A DNA stretch of 64,000 nucleotides, from NCBI GenBank assembly GCA_003254885.1, contig QANT01002974.1, forward strand, positions 20,217 to 84,216, read 5' to 3'. The notes under the pieces were generated by a model. The model saw only the letters and a program-made list of their open reading frames with translations, was not told the origin of the DNA and made no database searches. Position 1 is the stretch's first letter. Each line of letters starts with the position of its first letter. This DNA comes from Purshia tridentata. Taxonomy: Eukaryota > Streptophyta > Magnoliopsida > Rosales > Rosaceae. Shown piece after piece: positions 48,882 through 58,850 of this stretch. A program made the position numbers and the translations under genes.

Positions 48882-51587
48882 TCACAGGACAATCTTTGTC
48901 ATGTCGGCTTCACTAGCACAAGAAGAGAAAAAATCGTCATCACCATCCTTCTCTTTCAACTCTTCAATCCTCTCAACAGCCTCTTTCAAATCCCACCTTT
49001 TCTTCACATCCCCTTCACAACAATCCAACCCAATGTTCAACAGCTTCAGCATATCCCCTTCATTGCTCTTGGTTGCCCCCATTTCTCTATCAAACACCTG
49101 ATCGAACCACTCCTCGCGAGGCACTGAGTTCACCCAGCTCGCCAGATCCTCTTCGCTTCCCTTCCCTGGTTGCAAAAAGTTTGTAGGCAACTTCCCGGTC
49201 AAGATTTCTAAGATCAACACCCCGAGGCTCCACACGTCGGTCTTCTTTGTGATGCGCCTGGTTTGGAGGTACTCTGGGGACTTGTAGGCCACCATTAGGT
49301 TTTGGGCGTGCTCTTGGTTGACAATCGGGATTAGGCCATAGTCGGTGAGGAGGGGCTCCAACGACTCGTTGAGAAGGACGTTTGAGGATTTCAGGTGTCC
49401 ATGGGCGGCAGTTAGGCTGGGAAGCTCAGTGTAGAGGTACCGTAAGCCCTGGGCTACTCCTTTCACGATCTTCCAACGTGTTGGCCAGTCTAGGCTTGGT
49501 TGTCCTAGGGTTTGGTGTCCTGAGAAAGACCAAATGCAAGTTAGATTGATCGAGTGATGTGTCATCTATATATATATATATATCAATTATCGTATTATGC
49601 ATTCAGCTATAGTGGGAAAAGAATGTGATTCCTTCAATACAACAAAGGGTATATATATGCATAGTGTCCGTGGCTAAATAAATATTTATCTACGAGATAA
49701 TCTTTTTAAAAACCCCATTAGAGGGCCATGTGAAAACCTTGATTTTTTTTTTCTTATCTATTTATTTGAAAATGCGCAAGAAAACCAAAGAGATTGTTTT
49801 TACCAACTAATGAAGTTGTAAATATTGATTTAAAGGAGAGGGGAAAGGGCAAAAACTTCGTAAACAAAAAGGCGACAGTTCATTAATTAATTTTAATGAA
49901 TGAACATGATGCAATGCAACTAATAGAATACTTAATGTGAAATTGTCCATAGGGATATGAATTCATCTCTATTAAAGATGTGATTAATTAGTGAATGATG
50001 GTACAAATAGTAGCATATAGAGAATATGGTCATTAAATGCATAATTAGGAAAAATGTATATGTTCAAAATTATAGGAACCTACCATGAAGACGAGCAGCC
50101 AAGCTACCATTGGCAACATGGTCAGTGATCAAAAGCTTCTCTTCCTTCTTATAGTAATAAGCCACAAGTGGAAGCAAATTAACGTGTCCCAATCTCCCAA
50201 TCCTTCTCATGTGTTCTTGGAAGTCCTCCCTTCCCACATTGTTCATTTGCTTATACCTCTTCACAACCATCACTGGCCCACTCAGCAAGGCAGCCTTGTA
50301 TGATGACCCAAAGCACCCACTGCCCAACACCTCCGCCGAGGCCTTCAGCAAGTCCTGCATGTCGAACCTCTCCCTGTCATCTCTCACAAAGGAGAGCTTC
50401 AGACTCTCGGCCTTCCTTGCCCCTCCGCTCGAGGTCTCTGACGGCGGGGACTGTACGTCGAGGGATTCATTTTGGGCCATCGAGTTGCTCTGGACGGCAT
50501 TTGACGGCGGATCCTCTATTGATTGGGATTCTTTGCTACGACGGCGGAGGACGATGACGAACAGTACGGCAGCAATGACAGCGAGTACTACCAAGACTAT
50601 GATCACAATCAACGCAGTGCTCACAGTTGGGGAGGGCTTCTTTGAGGGGCACTCCTTTAATTGCCCACCACACAGATCATCATTCCCTGTTTGTTTATCA
50701 GGCAAACTAGCTGTTTATTAATTGTTCATTTCTAATTTAATTCAGATATATATAATTTCAATATCTCATTTAATTTGCTCACTCATATTATGCACACATT
50801 CTTATGTTCCGTCTTGAATGAAATTAATGAATGAGAAAAATTGGTGAAATTAAGAATTTGATGACTCACCGGCGAAGCAGCTTGGATCCAACTTCTGAAG
50901 GACTTGTGGGATCTCTCCTTCCAATTGGTTGTTGGACACATTGAAAGAGAGCAGCCGGGGTTGCGAAAACTCCGGTATCTTGCCTTGGAATTTGTTCCCT
51001 TCAAGCCTCAATTCCACCAGGTTGTGCACCGTCGTCAGTGACTTGGGAATCTCGCCCGTGAACTCGTTGTTCGCCAGGTGAATTTTCTTCAACATCATTC
51101 CGGCGAAGGCGTCCGCCGGAATCACCCCGGAGAACTTGTTGTCCGACAAATACACCGTTTTCAGCTGACCGAGTTTCTTCAGCTCTGGCAGCGGCCCATC
51201 AAAGTTGTTCTTCATTACGCTTATGGTCTTCAAGTCCGCGATCTCCTTCAGCGCGTCGACATCGATGGCACCCTCTAGCCCCATTTCGTTGAACTGCAAG
51301 CCCCACACTCTTCCATTCTCATCGCAGAGGACGCCGGCCCAGTTGGCGGTCTTGGCCGTGCACGGGTTGATCCCTTTCTTCCAGTTGCCCAGCTTTTCGC
51401 TGTTTTGGAGCGAGTCCTTGAATTTGAGGAGGGCGTCGGCATCCGAAGCCACCGGCGCCGCCGCAGAGAAGGCGGTGGTGACAACAAAGACTTGGAACAG
51501 AGCGAAGATAATAGGATGAGACACAAACGGCGAGGATATCATCATCCTTGTCATTTGGTGAATCATCCTCTTTTTAGGTTCCACCAT
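48882..51587 (-). CDS. PRK-like: pollen-receptor-like LRR kinase (PRK family), probable pseudokinase
   Basis: Three minus-strand exons (50870-51587, 50084-50686, 48882-49519) give 652 aa, the usual PRK length. A hydrophobic signal segment lies at about residues 20-45. LRRNT and about five LRRs follow (LKTVYLSDNKFSGVIP, LKKIHLANNEFTGEIP, LVELRLEGNKFQGKIP). The transmembrane helix is at about 265-286 with an RRR stop-transfer. The cytoplasmic kinase-like domain has a glycine loop (GSGCFGSSY, about 361-369) and a lysine in VMVVKRY (about 382). The catalytic loop reads AHGHLKSSNVLL where active kinases have HRD, and TDYG replaces DFG. Family members act at the pollen-tube plasma membrane, binding RopGEFs or guidance peptides, often with little kinase activity. 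Expression in pollen is inferred from family only. It is convergent with the pseudouridine synthase, 1.03 kb apart. No disruption is seen. Confidence 0.93.
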
Positions 51588-51830
51588 AATAATACTTAAT
51601 ATTTAGTGTATGTATAGAATTAGGGTTAGTTAGGGTGGCTACACGCACTAGTAGGGCAGCGTGTGCGCCCTTTTAGAGGGGCTGCGCTGCAAAATCGAGT
51701 TCGGGTGCGGGTGAAGAGAAGGCTTTGAAGGTTTTGGTAGTGGGGAATTTTGTTGGCATAGGGATGGGGAAGGGAGAGGAGTGAGTGAGAAAGGGGAGAG
51801 AGAGAGAGAGAGAGAGAGGCTAAGAATAGA
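51588..51830 (-). promoter_or_regulatory. leader/promoter region of the PRK-like gene
   Basis: Within 240 bp upstream of the ATG there is a GA dinucleotide run (51801-51818, read as CT on the coding strand), flanked by further purine-rich DNA on the plus strand (51765-51800). No clear TATA box was placed. Confidence 0.35.
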
Positions 51831-52356
51831 AAAATAGTTGGCTTATTTTTACAAATGGGTTAAAATGAGAGGGAATGGGAAATGGGGTTGTGTAAGGGTT
51901 GACGAAGTCTTGGTCCTCAATTCCTGTTGGGGTACGTTTGAGTTTTGCATGAGAGTTTTGCGGACCACCTTTGAATTTAATTTTTTTGATCAACATGCAT
52001 GCATATATGTGAGACTCTCTGTCTGTCTTTGACCTATATATTTTGGTTTTGTTGCTCGAATTTCGTTTTGATTTCATGACTCTTGCTTTTACTAAAACAG
52101 GCAAATATATATATATATGATCATAGATCTGCTAGTTGCATGCCAAACTTCTTGACATGTAGTTAATCATGTGCATTACACCTTATCATTAATGATCTTG
52201 GTATCTGATGATCATGAGTGATGATAAGGTAACTTTAATACGCTATCTAATCTCTAAACATGATCGAGTTCGTCTAGCTAGTACATATTAGAACGATCCC
52301 AATAGTATAGATAAGACAAAACATATCACATCTCCTATACCTAATTAATAAGTCAA

Positions 52357-52460
52357 TGACCATTTAGTCTAGTGGTATCCGATCTCTTTTTTGTACGGTG
52401 GAGGAGATTCTGAGTAGTTCAGATCATGTAAATGATAATTGTTGATTAATAAATTAAAAA
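52357..52460 (+). mobile_element. SINE-like dispersed repeat, copy 1
   Basis: The block begins TGACCATTTAGTCTAGTGGT (A-box-like), contains TTTTTTGTACGGTGGAGGAG and CAGATCATGTAAATGATAAT, and ends TTGTTGATTAATAAATTAAA. A second, diverged copy with the same order of words is at 56764-56862. The tRNA-like head and A-rich end suggest a SINE family, but the B box is weak. Confidence 0.4.
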
Positions 52461-53032
52461 GATTGTAGCCTAATAAATATCTTCACTTGATCAAAACGAA
52501 TCCTCCTTAACACCTTAAAATACATGTTTAAGTTCCGATTTGTTTTGCCGAATACACGTTCATTTAGTTTTTCTTTTTTGGTTACAAAGTTTGGATTCAT
52601 GTATTCTTAAAACTAGAGGTATACTATCCTATAGCACAAGGCCTGTTCATTTAGTTAAGATATATAAGGTAAAATTAATAAAGCTAGGTACAATAAATAT
52701 TATATCTAGTATTTTGATTAGTTAATCTAGCTGGTAGACTGATCGGTTAATATAGGACTAATTGGTTAGCTATGAACTGATTTAATGTTGGTTTTAATGA
52801 ACTTCTATTAGTTTTAATAATTGAGTTCTATGGCTCATAAGCATTAAGGCAGTTTAAGAACAGAAGGTAGCGAGATGTGAGAGCTTTTAATGAATGATTT
52901 TCTATTCTCTAATTCAAAGATGTTATTTAGTTTAATTTCCTTTCTCGTCTGTGTGAAGTTCTTGAATATGAGTACATAAAATGATCTCATTTACAGTTTT
53001 ACATCTGCATCAGCTTAGTTAATTCAATTTAG

Positions 53033-53036
<4 letters not shown>

Positions 53037-53078
<42 letters not shown>
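53037..53078 (+). promoter_or_regulatory. GA run directly before the USP-gene start
   Basis: About 20 GA dinucleotides end exactly at the ATG (53079). The run lies in the expected 5' leader and doubles as a microsatellite. GA tracts are targets of BBR/BPC factors in plants. No Kozak-like context other than the GAGA run is present. Confidence 0.6.
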
Positions 53079-53081
<3 letters not shown>

Positions 53082-56000
53082 CGAGGGGGTAATGGTGATG
53101 GAAATGGAGAAAGAAGAGAAGGAAAGCGGACAATAGCAGTGGCAGTAGAAAGAAACAAAGCCAGCCAAAGTGCTTTGAAATTTGCTATTGATCATCTTGT
53201 CTATCGTAGCGACCATATTGTCAAGCTTGTACATGTTATTCAAAGATTCCCATCTCTCAATCTCTCTCCTTCAGGTACGTATCATGTTATATTTTCGATC
53301 AGACTATGAATCATGACCGTATTTGCGTCCGCACAAAAATGCTACAGCCAGAAAATCAAAAAAGTTGACATGTGTTGTCTAATTATAAATAATAAGAATA
53401 GAATCATTTGTATCATATTTTGAAAGAAGCGAAACTTACTTATATGAGTAATAATAAGTCATATATACCGCATCACTAATAAATGTGAGTCCCATCACTT
53501 ATACAAGTGAGTTTCACGTCTATTGGGTAGTAAAACGTGGGACAAAACTCTATTAGAGATATAGTATATACACTATGGTACATCTAACGCGTGATCTTGA
53601 TTCACAGTCAAGATATTTGTCCTCTAACATGCAAGTTTCACAAATTTTGCTTTCTGGTTGGCGTAGGTCACAATACACCGATTGAAAGCCAAGCAGATCA
53701 TTCTCCAGTCTTGGACATATTGCTTCCATTTCGTGGCTATTGTATGCGGAAAAATGTGGGTTTTTGAACTTTGATGCCTATATACACACATATATGTAAA
53801 ATAGAAGTAATTAAATATTTAAAGTTACAAATAAGTAATTATATATAGTTGATTATTTGTACACCAGGTAAAACATGAGATTGTTGTACTGGAGGATCAA
53901 GATGTGGCCAGGGCGTTAATTGAATACATTTACCGCAATGGCGTTGAGAGTTTTCTTCTTGGTGCTTCATCCAAGACTGGGCTTGCAAGGTTTATACAGG
54001 CTATATAGCTACCATTACCAATTTATTTCTTCTTGATATATAAGATTTTGTGTGTGTGTGATGCAATTATATATACCTCCACCATCGAAGTACTGTTAGT
54101 TTGTTATATGTTATTGATTTATAGTTTTAATTAACTTTTGAGTCTAGTAATTATCTAACATTAAGTAGTCTCGGGGATTTTTTGAATCAGGCTATTTAAG
54201 ACAAATGATATTCCAAGTAGTGTGCTAAAGTGGGCGCCAGATTTCTGCAGTGTATACACCATCATCAAAGGAAAGGTGTGGGGAATGCGTGCTGCCTCTC
54301 GCCCAGTACCAGCCATCCCAACAGCCGAGAGGGCGCCTACCTTCAGCAAAGAAGAATCTCACACGTAAATTTTATAAATTAAAACTCTAAAATGTTATAT
54401 TGTCATACTATGAATCATGAACGTTAATTTAATACGGGCCTTGATTTGTAGTCTGGCTCAAACAGAACATCATTACTCGACTCATTAAACCATTAATTGA
54501 TTAATTTGGTTCATGCATGCCATTCTCTTTTGTAACAGAGCATATGATGAGGTCTCGGTGGCTGCTCAGTCTGACTTCTCTTTTGTAAGCTCAGAAAGAC
54601 CAAGTACGACTGATAGCATGCCATATTCTTTCTACCACAATTTTGGCGCCAACGGATCTTCAGATCTCGACAGTAGCATTGACCTTAACGCTCTGCATGA
54701 GCAGAAAGTACTGGTAATAAGTCATTTGCAAGGAACAAGTTTAACTTTTCATCTGAAAGTATCATTTGATTGCGGACTTAATTAATATGGGCATGCATGT
54801 GAATTGGTGTGAATTGCAGGAAGATACGGGGGATGAGATGAAAACGCTTAGAATGGAGCTGAAGCAAACAATAGAGATGTACCATGCAGCCTGCAAAGAA
54901 GCAGTTACAGAAGACCAGAAGGTCTTAGTTGAACCCCAGATCTAATTATTCCTATATATTAAATCCTAAACCTACAAAGCTAGCTTCGGTTAGCTTTCAA
55001 TTAACTTTTGCTTTTAGCATCTAAAAAAATTTACTAATGCTACATGAACCATATTTATGGATGAGAAATGATATAAACTGCCTTCTCTTTGTGTTATTTC
55101 TCTTCTCATATCGATCAATTTCGCATACAGTGCAATCTTTTGATCGGATCCATTCATTTTTTAGATCATCTTTTAAAGCTCTTATATGCAAAAATTTAAC
55201 CAAATCAAAAATCATTTCGTCATTTAACTGTTATAAAATAAATAGACATTAAACTAAATTTTACAAAAATCATCTATTTACTTGAGAATTGTTAGATGAC
55301 TAAACATTTTTTAGTTAATATTTTTTGCATACATAAAGATGATCGAGAAAATAAACGGTTCCGATCATAACATAATACTATACTATAGTAAGGCAGAAAA
55401 AGAAAGACATTGAACTAGCATTTCTCTCTATTGATTATGATCACAACACTTATAAAGATGGAATATACTAGCATAGGTGCATGGGGTCCAAAACATTAAT
55501 TATGTGATAGCTAGATGTGATCAACAATATATCATTAGTAAATGTAGTACAAAAAACTTATTATTTTAGAGGATCCTAGCTAATAATTAATCATTTTATA
55601 GTGAATTAATGATCACTAAATTTTCTGTACCAGTGATCTTTAGATTTTTGTACCACTCATCATTTAAATGTGGATTTAATTAATTTGGGAATGCATGTGA
55701 ATTGGTGTGAATTGCAGAAAGATATGGAAGATGAGATAAAAGGGCTAAGAATCGAGCTGAAGCAAACAATTGAGATGTACCATGCAGCCTCCAAAGAAGC
55801 AGTGGCAGCTAAACAGAAGGTACTCCTAGCTAGAACCCACAATCTAATTGATCAGCTCCTATATCTACTAATTAAGCGCTAGATGAGCTAGCATTCAATT
55901 ATGTTTTTTTTTTTTTCTTTTTAATCAAGGGAGAGGGGGCATAAAACTCTAGACCTGGAGTATAAATATTTTTAAGCACTAAAGCTACAAACACTCATAA

Positions 56001-56684
56001 TATATATTTAATTAATTTTTTCTTTTAGCATTTATAAATATTGCTAATGCTACGTGCACTACATTTATTGATTACACATCACTTATAAAGTTGGGTCCAA
56101 ATTATGCGAGAGAACAATATGGTTAGTAAATGATACAAAAAAATATTATTCTTCTAGGATCCTAACAATTAGAAATTGTCATTGTACTCCACTTTTCAGC
56201 ATTTTTTTTATATGAAAACTTCTAATTGTATCCTAATTCATGAACGGTTGTATTATCTATCATTATATATACAATAATTTTTCAATAATTATCCAAAGTT
56301 GCAGTACGTACTACTATATATATCATCTTATTCATTCAATATATATAGGCTATTGAGCTCCAAGAGTGGACAATGAAAGAAGAGCTAAGACTAAAAGACA
56401 CACAACAGGCCTTAAAAGCAACTATGGCAGCTATGGAGGAGGAAAAAGCAAAGTCTAAGGCAGCAATTTTGGCAGCTAAAGCAGCCCAGAGGTTTGCTGA
56501 AGAAGAGGTGCAAAAGAGAGTGCATGCAGAACAGTTATTCAAAGCTCTAAAAGAGGCTTGTGAGGAGAAGAATAAGGTCTTGGATGCTTTACGCCAGTCC
56601 CAAGTAATGACCAGATACCGAAGCCTACTTCATATCTTTGTTGTCTCATTTCTATTTTACTTTTACTTTTCAAATTTTAGTTGA
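53079..56684 (+). CDS. USP-domain coiled-coil protein lacking the usual kinase domain
   Basis: Eight exons: 53079-53274, 53667-53755, 53868-53989, 54191-54364, 54539-54713, 54820-54921, 55718-55819, 56349-56684, giving 431 aa. Residues about 16-165 form a universal-stress-protein fold (RTIAVAVERNKASQSALKFA, HEIVVLEDQDVARALIEYI, VESFLLGASSKTGL, VLKWAPDFCSVYTIIKGKVW). A polar linker follows, then a long coiled coil (about 285-405, EELRLKDTQQALKATMAAME, AQRFAEEEVQKR). Plant relatives continue from this coiled coil into a protein kinase and often a U-box (receptor-like cytoplasmic kinases and PUB E3 ligases). Here the frame runs QVMTRYRSLLHIF and ends 16 codons later in a hydrophobic tail, and no kinase motif follows in the next 2 kb. 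Exons 6 and 7 are tandem copies. A splice at CAA|gtaatg (56601-56604) is also possible, but I found no downstream exon. Function is not known; loss of the kinase may make it a truncated regulator or a decaying gene. Confidence 0.8.
54780..56080. repeat. tandem segmental duplication carrying a coiled-coil exon
   Basis: Period about 900 bp. Copy 1 (from about 54780) and copy 2 (from about 55676) share CATGTGAATTGGTGTGAATT before the acceptor, the whole 102-bp exon, and downstream intron words (TTTTAGCAT...TACTAATGCTAC at 55013 and TTTTAGCAT...TGCTAATGCTAC at 56024). Both exons keep splice sites and frame: ELKQTIEMYHAACKEAV in copy 1 and ELKQTIEMYHAASKEAV in copy 2. Confidence 0.9.
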
Positions 56685-56763
56685 ACTTTGTTTCAAGTTT
56701 CAACAAGAGGGCCTGTATATTATTTCAATTTTTTTTTTGTATGAAATTAATTACATATTGTCA

Positions 56764-56862
56764 ATGATCATTTGGTATATATAGTGGTATAGTCTTTCTT
56801 TTGTGGGAAGAAATCATGAATTCAGATCTCATGAATGATAGTTGTTGATTAATTAAAATGCA
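56764..56862 (+). mobile_element. SINE-like dispersed repeat, copy 2
   Basis: The order of words matches the block at 52357-52460: a TCATTTGGTATATATAGTGG head, TTTCTTTTGTGGGAAGAAAT in the middle, and CATGAATGATAGTTGTTGAT at the end. It lies just downstream of the USP gene. Divergence between the copies is moderate. Confidence 0.4.
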
Positions 56863-57640
56863 TAAAACTATTTACTAAGTTAGTAGTTGTGTAGTCTTTT
56901 TTAGCATATATGATGAGATTCAAGCTTGCAGCTGCGTGCATTATGTTTGGTTATGATACAATTAATTAACGGTTTATTAGAATGCAATCCTTGAAAAAGA
57001 TGGGTTTCTAAAATAAACCTGATAATATTTCAGATTTAATTTAACTATGTTGCCATGTTAGCATTGAGAACTTAATGAATTACACATCAGCATTTGGTTT
57101 TTTTTTTTTTTGGTATACCTTCAGTGTTCCCATTATACCCTTATAGCATTGTATTACTATATTACACATCATTCTCTTTTTAAACGTTTAATGGCATTAA
57201 AAACCCAATTATTACCTCCCTCAATTGTCTCCACAACGTGAAAATAGGGACTGAGTTATCAAAGTGAGAATTAAAATCCCTCATTTTTCTCCACAACGTG
57301 AAAACATGGATGAGTCATAAAAGCTAAGTTCTGGAAGGTATTCAATGTATTTGTGATTCATGTAGTGGTATTAATATGACTTAAGTTTTGTGATTTTTTC
57401 TTGCAATTTAAAGGGATGAGGCACAAATAATACGGTATGAATCTTATTCCTAAACTTGTATTGGAATTTGGAACAAACTTGGCTTTAGTTCGACAAGTTC
57501 TTGCTAAAAGGCTCAAAGGTATATTTTGTTACTACGAAATTAATGTTGATTGTTCTTCTTTTTTTATTTTTTGTTTGTGTTAAATCCAGTTTATGTTATG
57601 TGTTTGCTATTTAAGTTTTTGTCAACTACTGTGATTGTCA
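56863..57640. other. AT-rich spacer, no gene seen
   Basis: A duplicated phrase (CTCCACAACGTGAAAATAGG at 57228 and TTCTCCACAACGTGAAAACA at 57286) is the only structure noted. No continuation of the USP gene into a kinase domain was found on the plus strand. Confidence 0.55.
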
Positions 57641-57663
57641 TAAAATGCTACTGTTTTAGTTGT

Positions 57664-57986
57664 TGGAGTGCATGATATTTGTTCAATAAAATTTCCCTTT
57701 CACCGTAAAAAACATGTTTTTGTTATAAAGTATAGGCTTTAATGTATGGATGACCACCATTACCATACATTTGATTATCATGTAACCTATGCCTTAAATT
57801 AGGGTTTTGTAACCTATAACCTAATGATGATATTTAGTATTGTAACCTACAATTTTATGGTAGTTAATGATTTGTATTAACAATCCTATCATTGTAAGCC
57901 TATAAATAGGCACCTCTACCAAAGATGGAATACACAAGCTAATTGAGAAACACTCTAGTTCTCTATATTTTATTTCTAGTTAACAA
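57664..57986 (+). mobile_element. LTR-retrotransposon terminal remnant (Copia-like)
   Basis: The segment begins near TGTTGGAGTGCATGATATTT, carries a TATAAATAGG promoter-like box at 57902, and ends GTTAACA. It is followed at once by ACACGTTATCAGCACGAAG, the kind of tRNA-primer site found after 5' LTRs of plant Copia elements. The following 800 bp is AT-rich with no open frame, so the internal region is decayed or deleted. Confidence 0.5.
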
Positions 57987-58850
57987 CACGTTATCAGCAC
58001 GAAGAAGCTTTTGGTATATTTTCTTTCTTATTACATCGTAGTATTGTTTATTATTCTTTTCAATAATACATACTGTAAGTTGCAATGATAGCATAATTTG
58101 GACAATACAATTTTTCTGCATTTGTGATTACCAATGTGCCATTGTGCAAGTTTTCATTTTCTCATGTTTACTAATTTTTCTAATTTTTTTAATTTTTTTA
58201 ATATGAACCCGTGTTTGTGCTTCTAGTTAAGTTTAATTGTTTTGGATTGTTTTATTCTCTAACTAATATAGCAATTTTTATACTTGATTATTTTGGATGT
58301 TTTGAAATAATTGCATATGATTATAACTGAATATTCATTTGAACTGACTGTTTATATTTGTTAGTATTTTTTTATACGTTAATTCTCTAAAGTCAATTGG
58401 TTATAATTAATCATGTAATTGGTTTTCTAGATGCTTAATATATTCGACCGTTAATACTGTAGCTTCGCGTTCATCATCATATAATCGTAATCATATGAAT
58501 AGCTTTGGTTCATCATCATTTTTATAATATCTATTAATAGCTTTTAATTATTTATTCAATTTGACTATTAATTTATTATTGTGTAACGTTAACTTTCTTT
58601 CTTTTGTATGATACAATTTTCTTTCAACTTTATAATATCTATTATTTGTTAACTTATTTACAGTCTAATTTTACATTATTATGTATTGTTCCAATGTTAT
58701 CTATTTAATCATATATTTATGTATTATTTATGATGCTTAACACACACTACACCAATTCTTGCCATAGGGACCTATAATAGACACCAATTGAGGAATGGTG
58801 GTCATTGGATATACAAACTTGTAACTAATGTGTAGTGTGGTGGGTGGGTG

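Noticed and set aside
50209-50721. 170-codon plus-strand open frame
   Set aside because: It is the antisense shadow of exon 2 of the PRK-like gene, which has clear domain content on the other strand.
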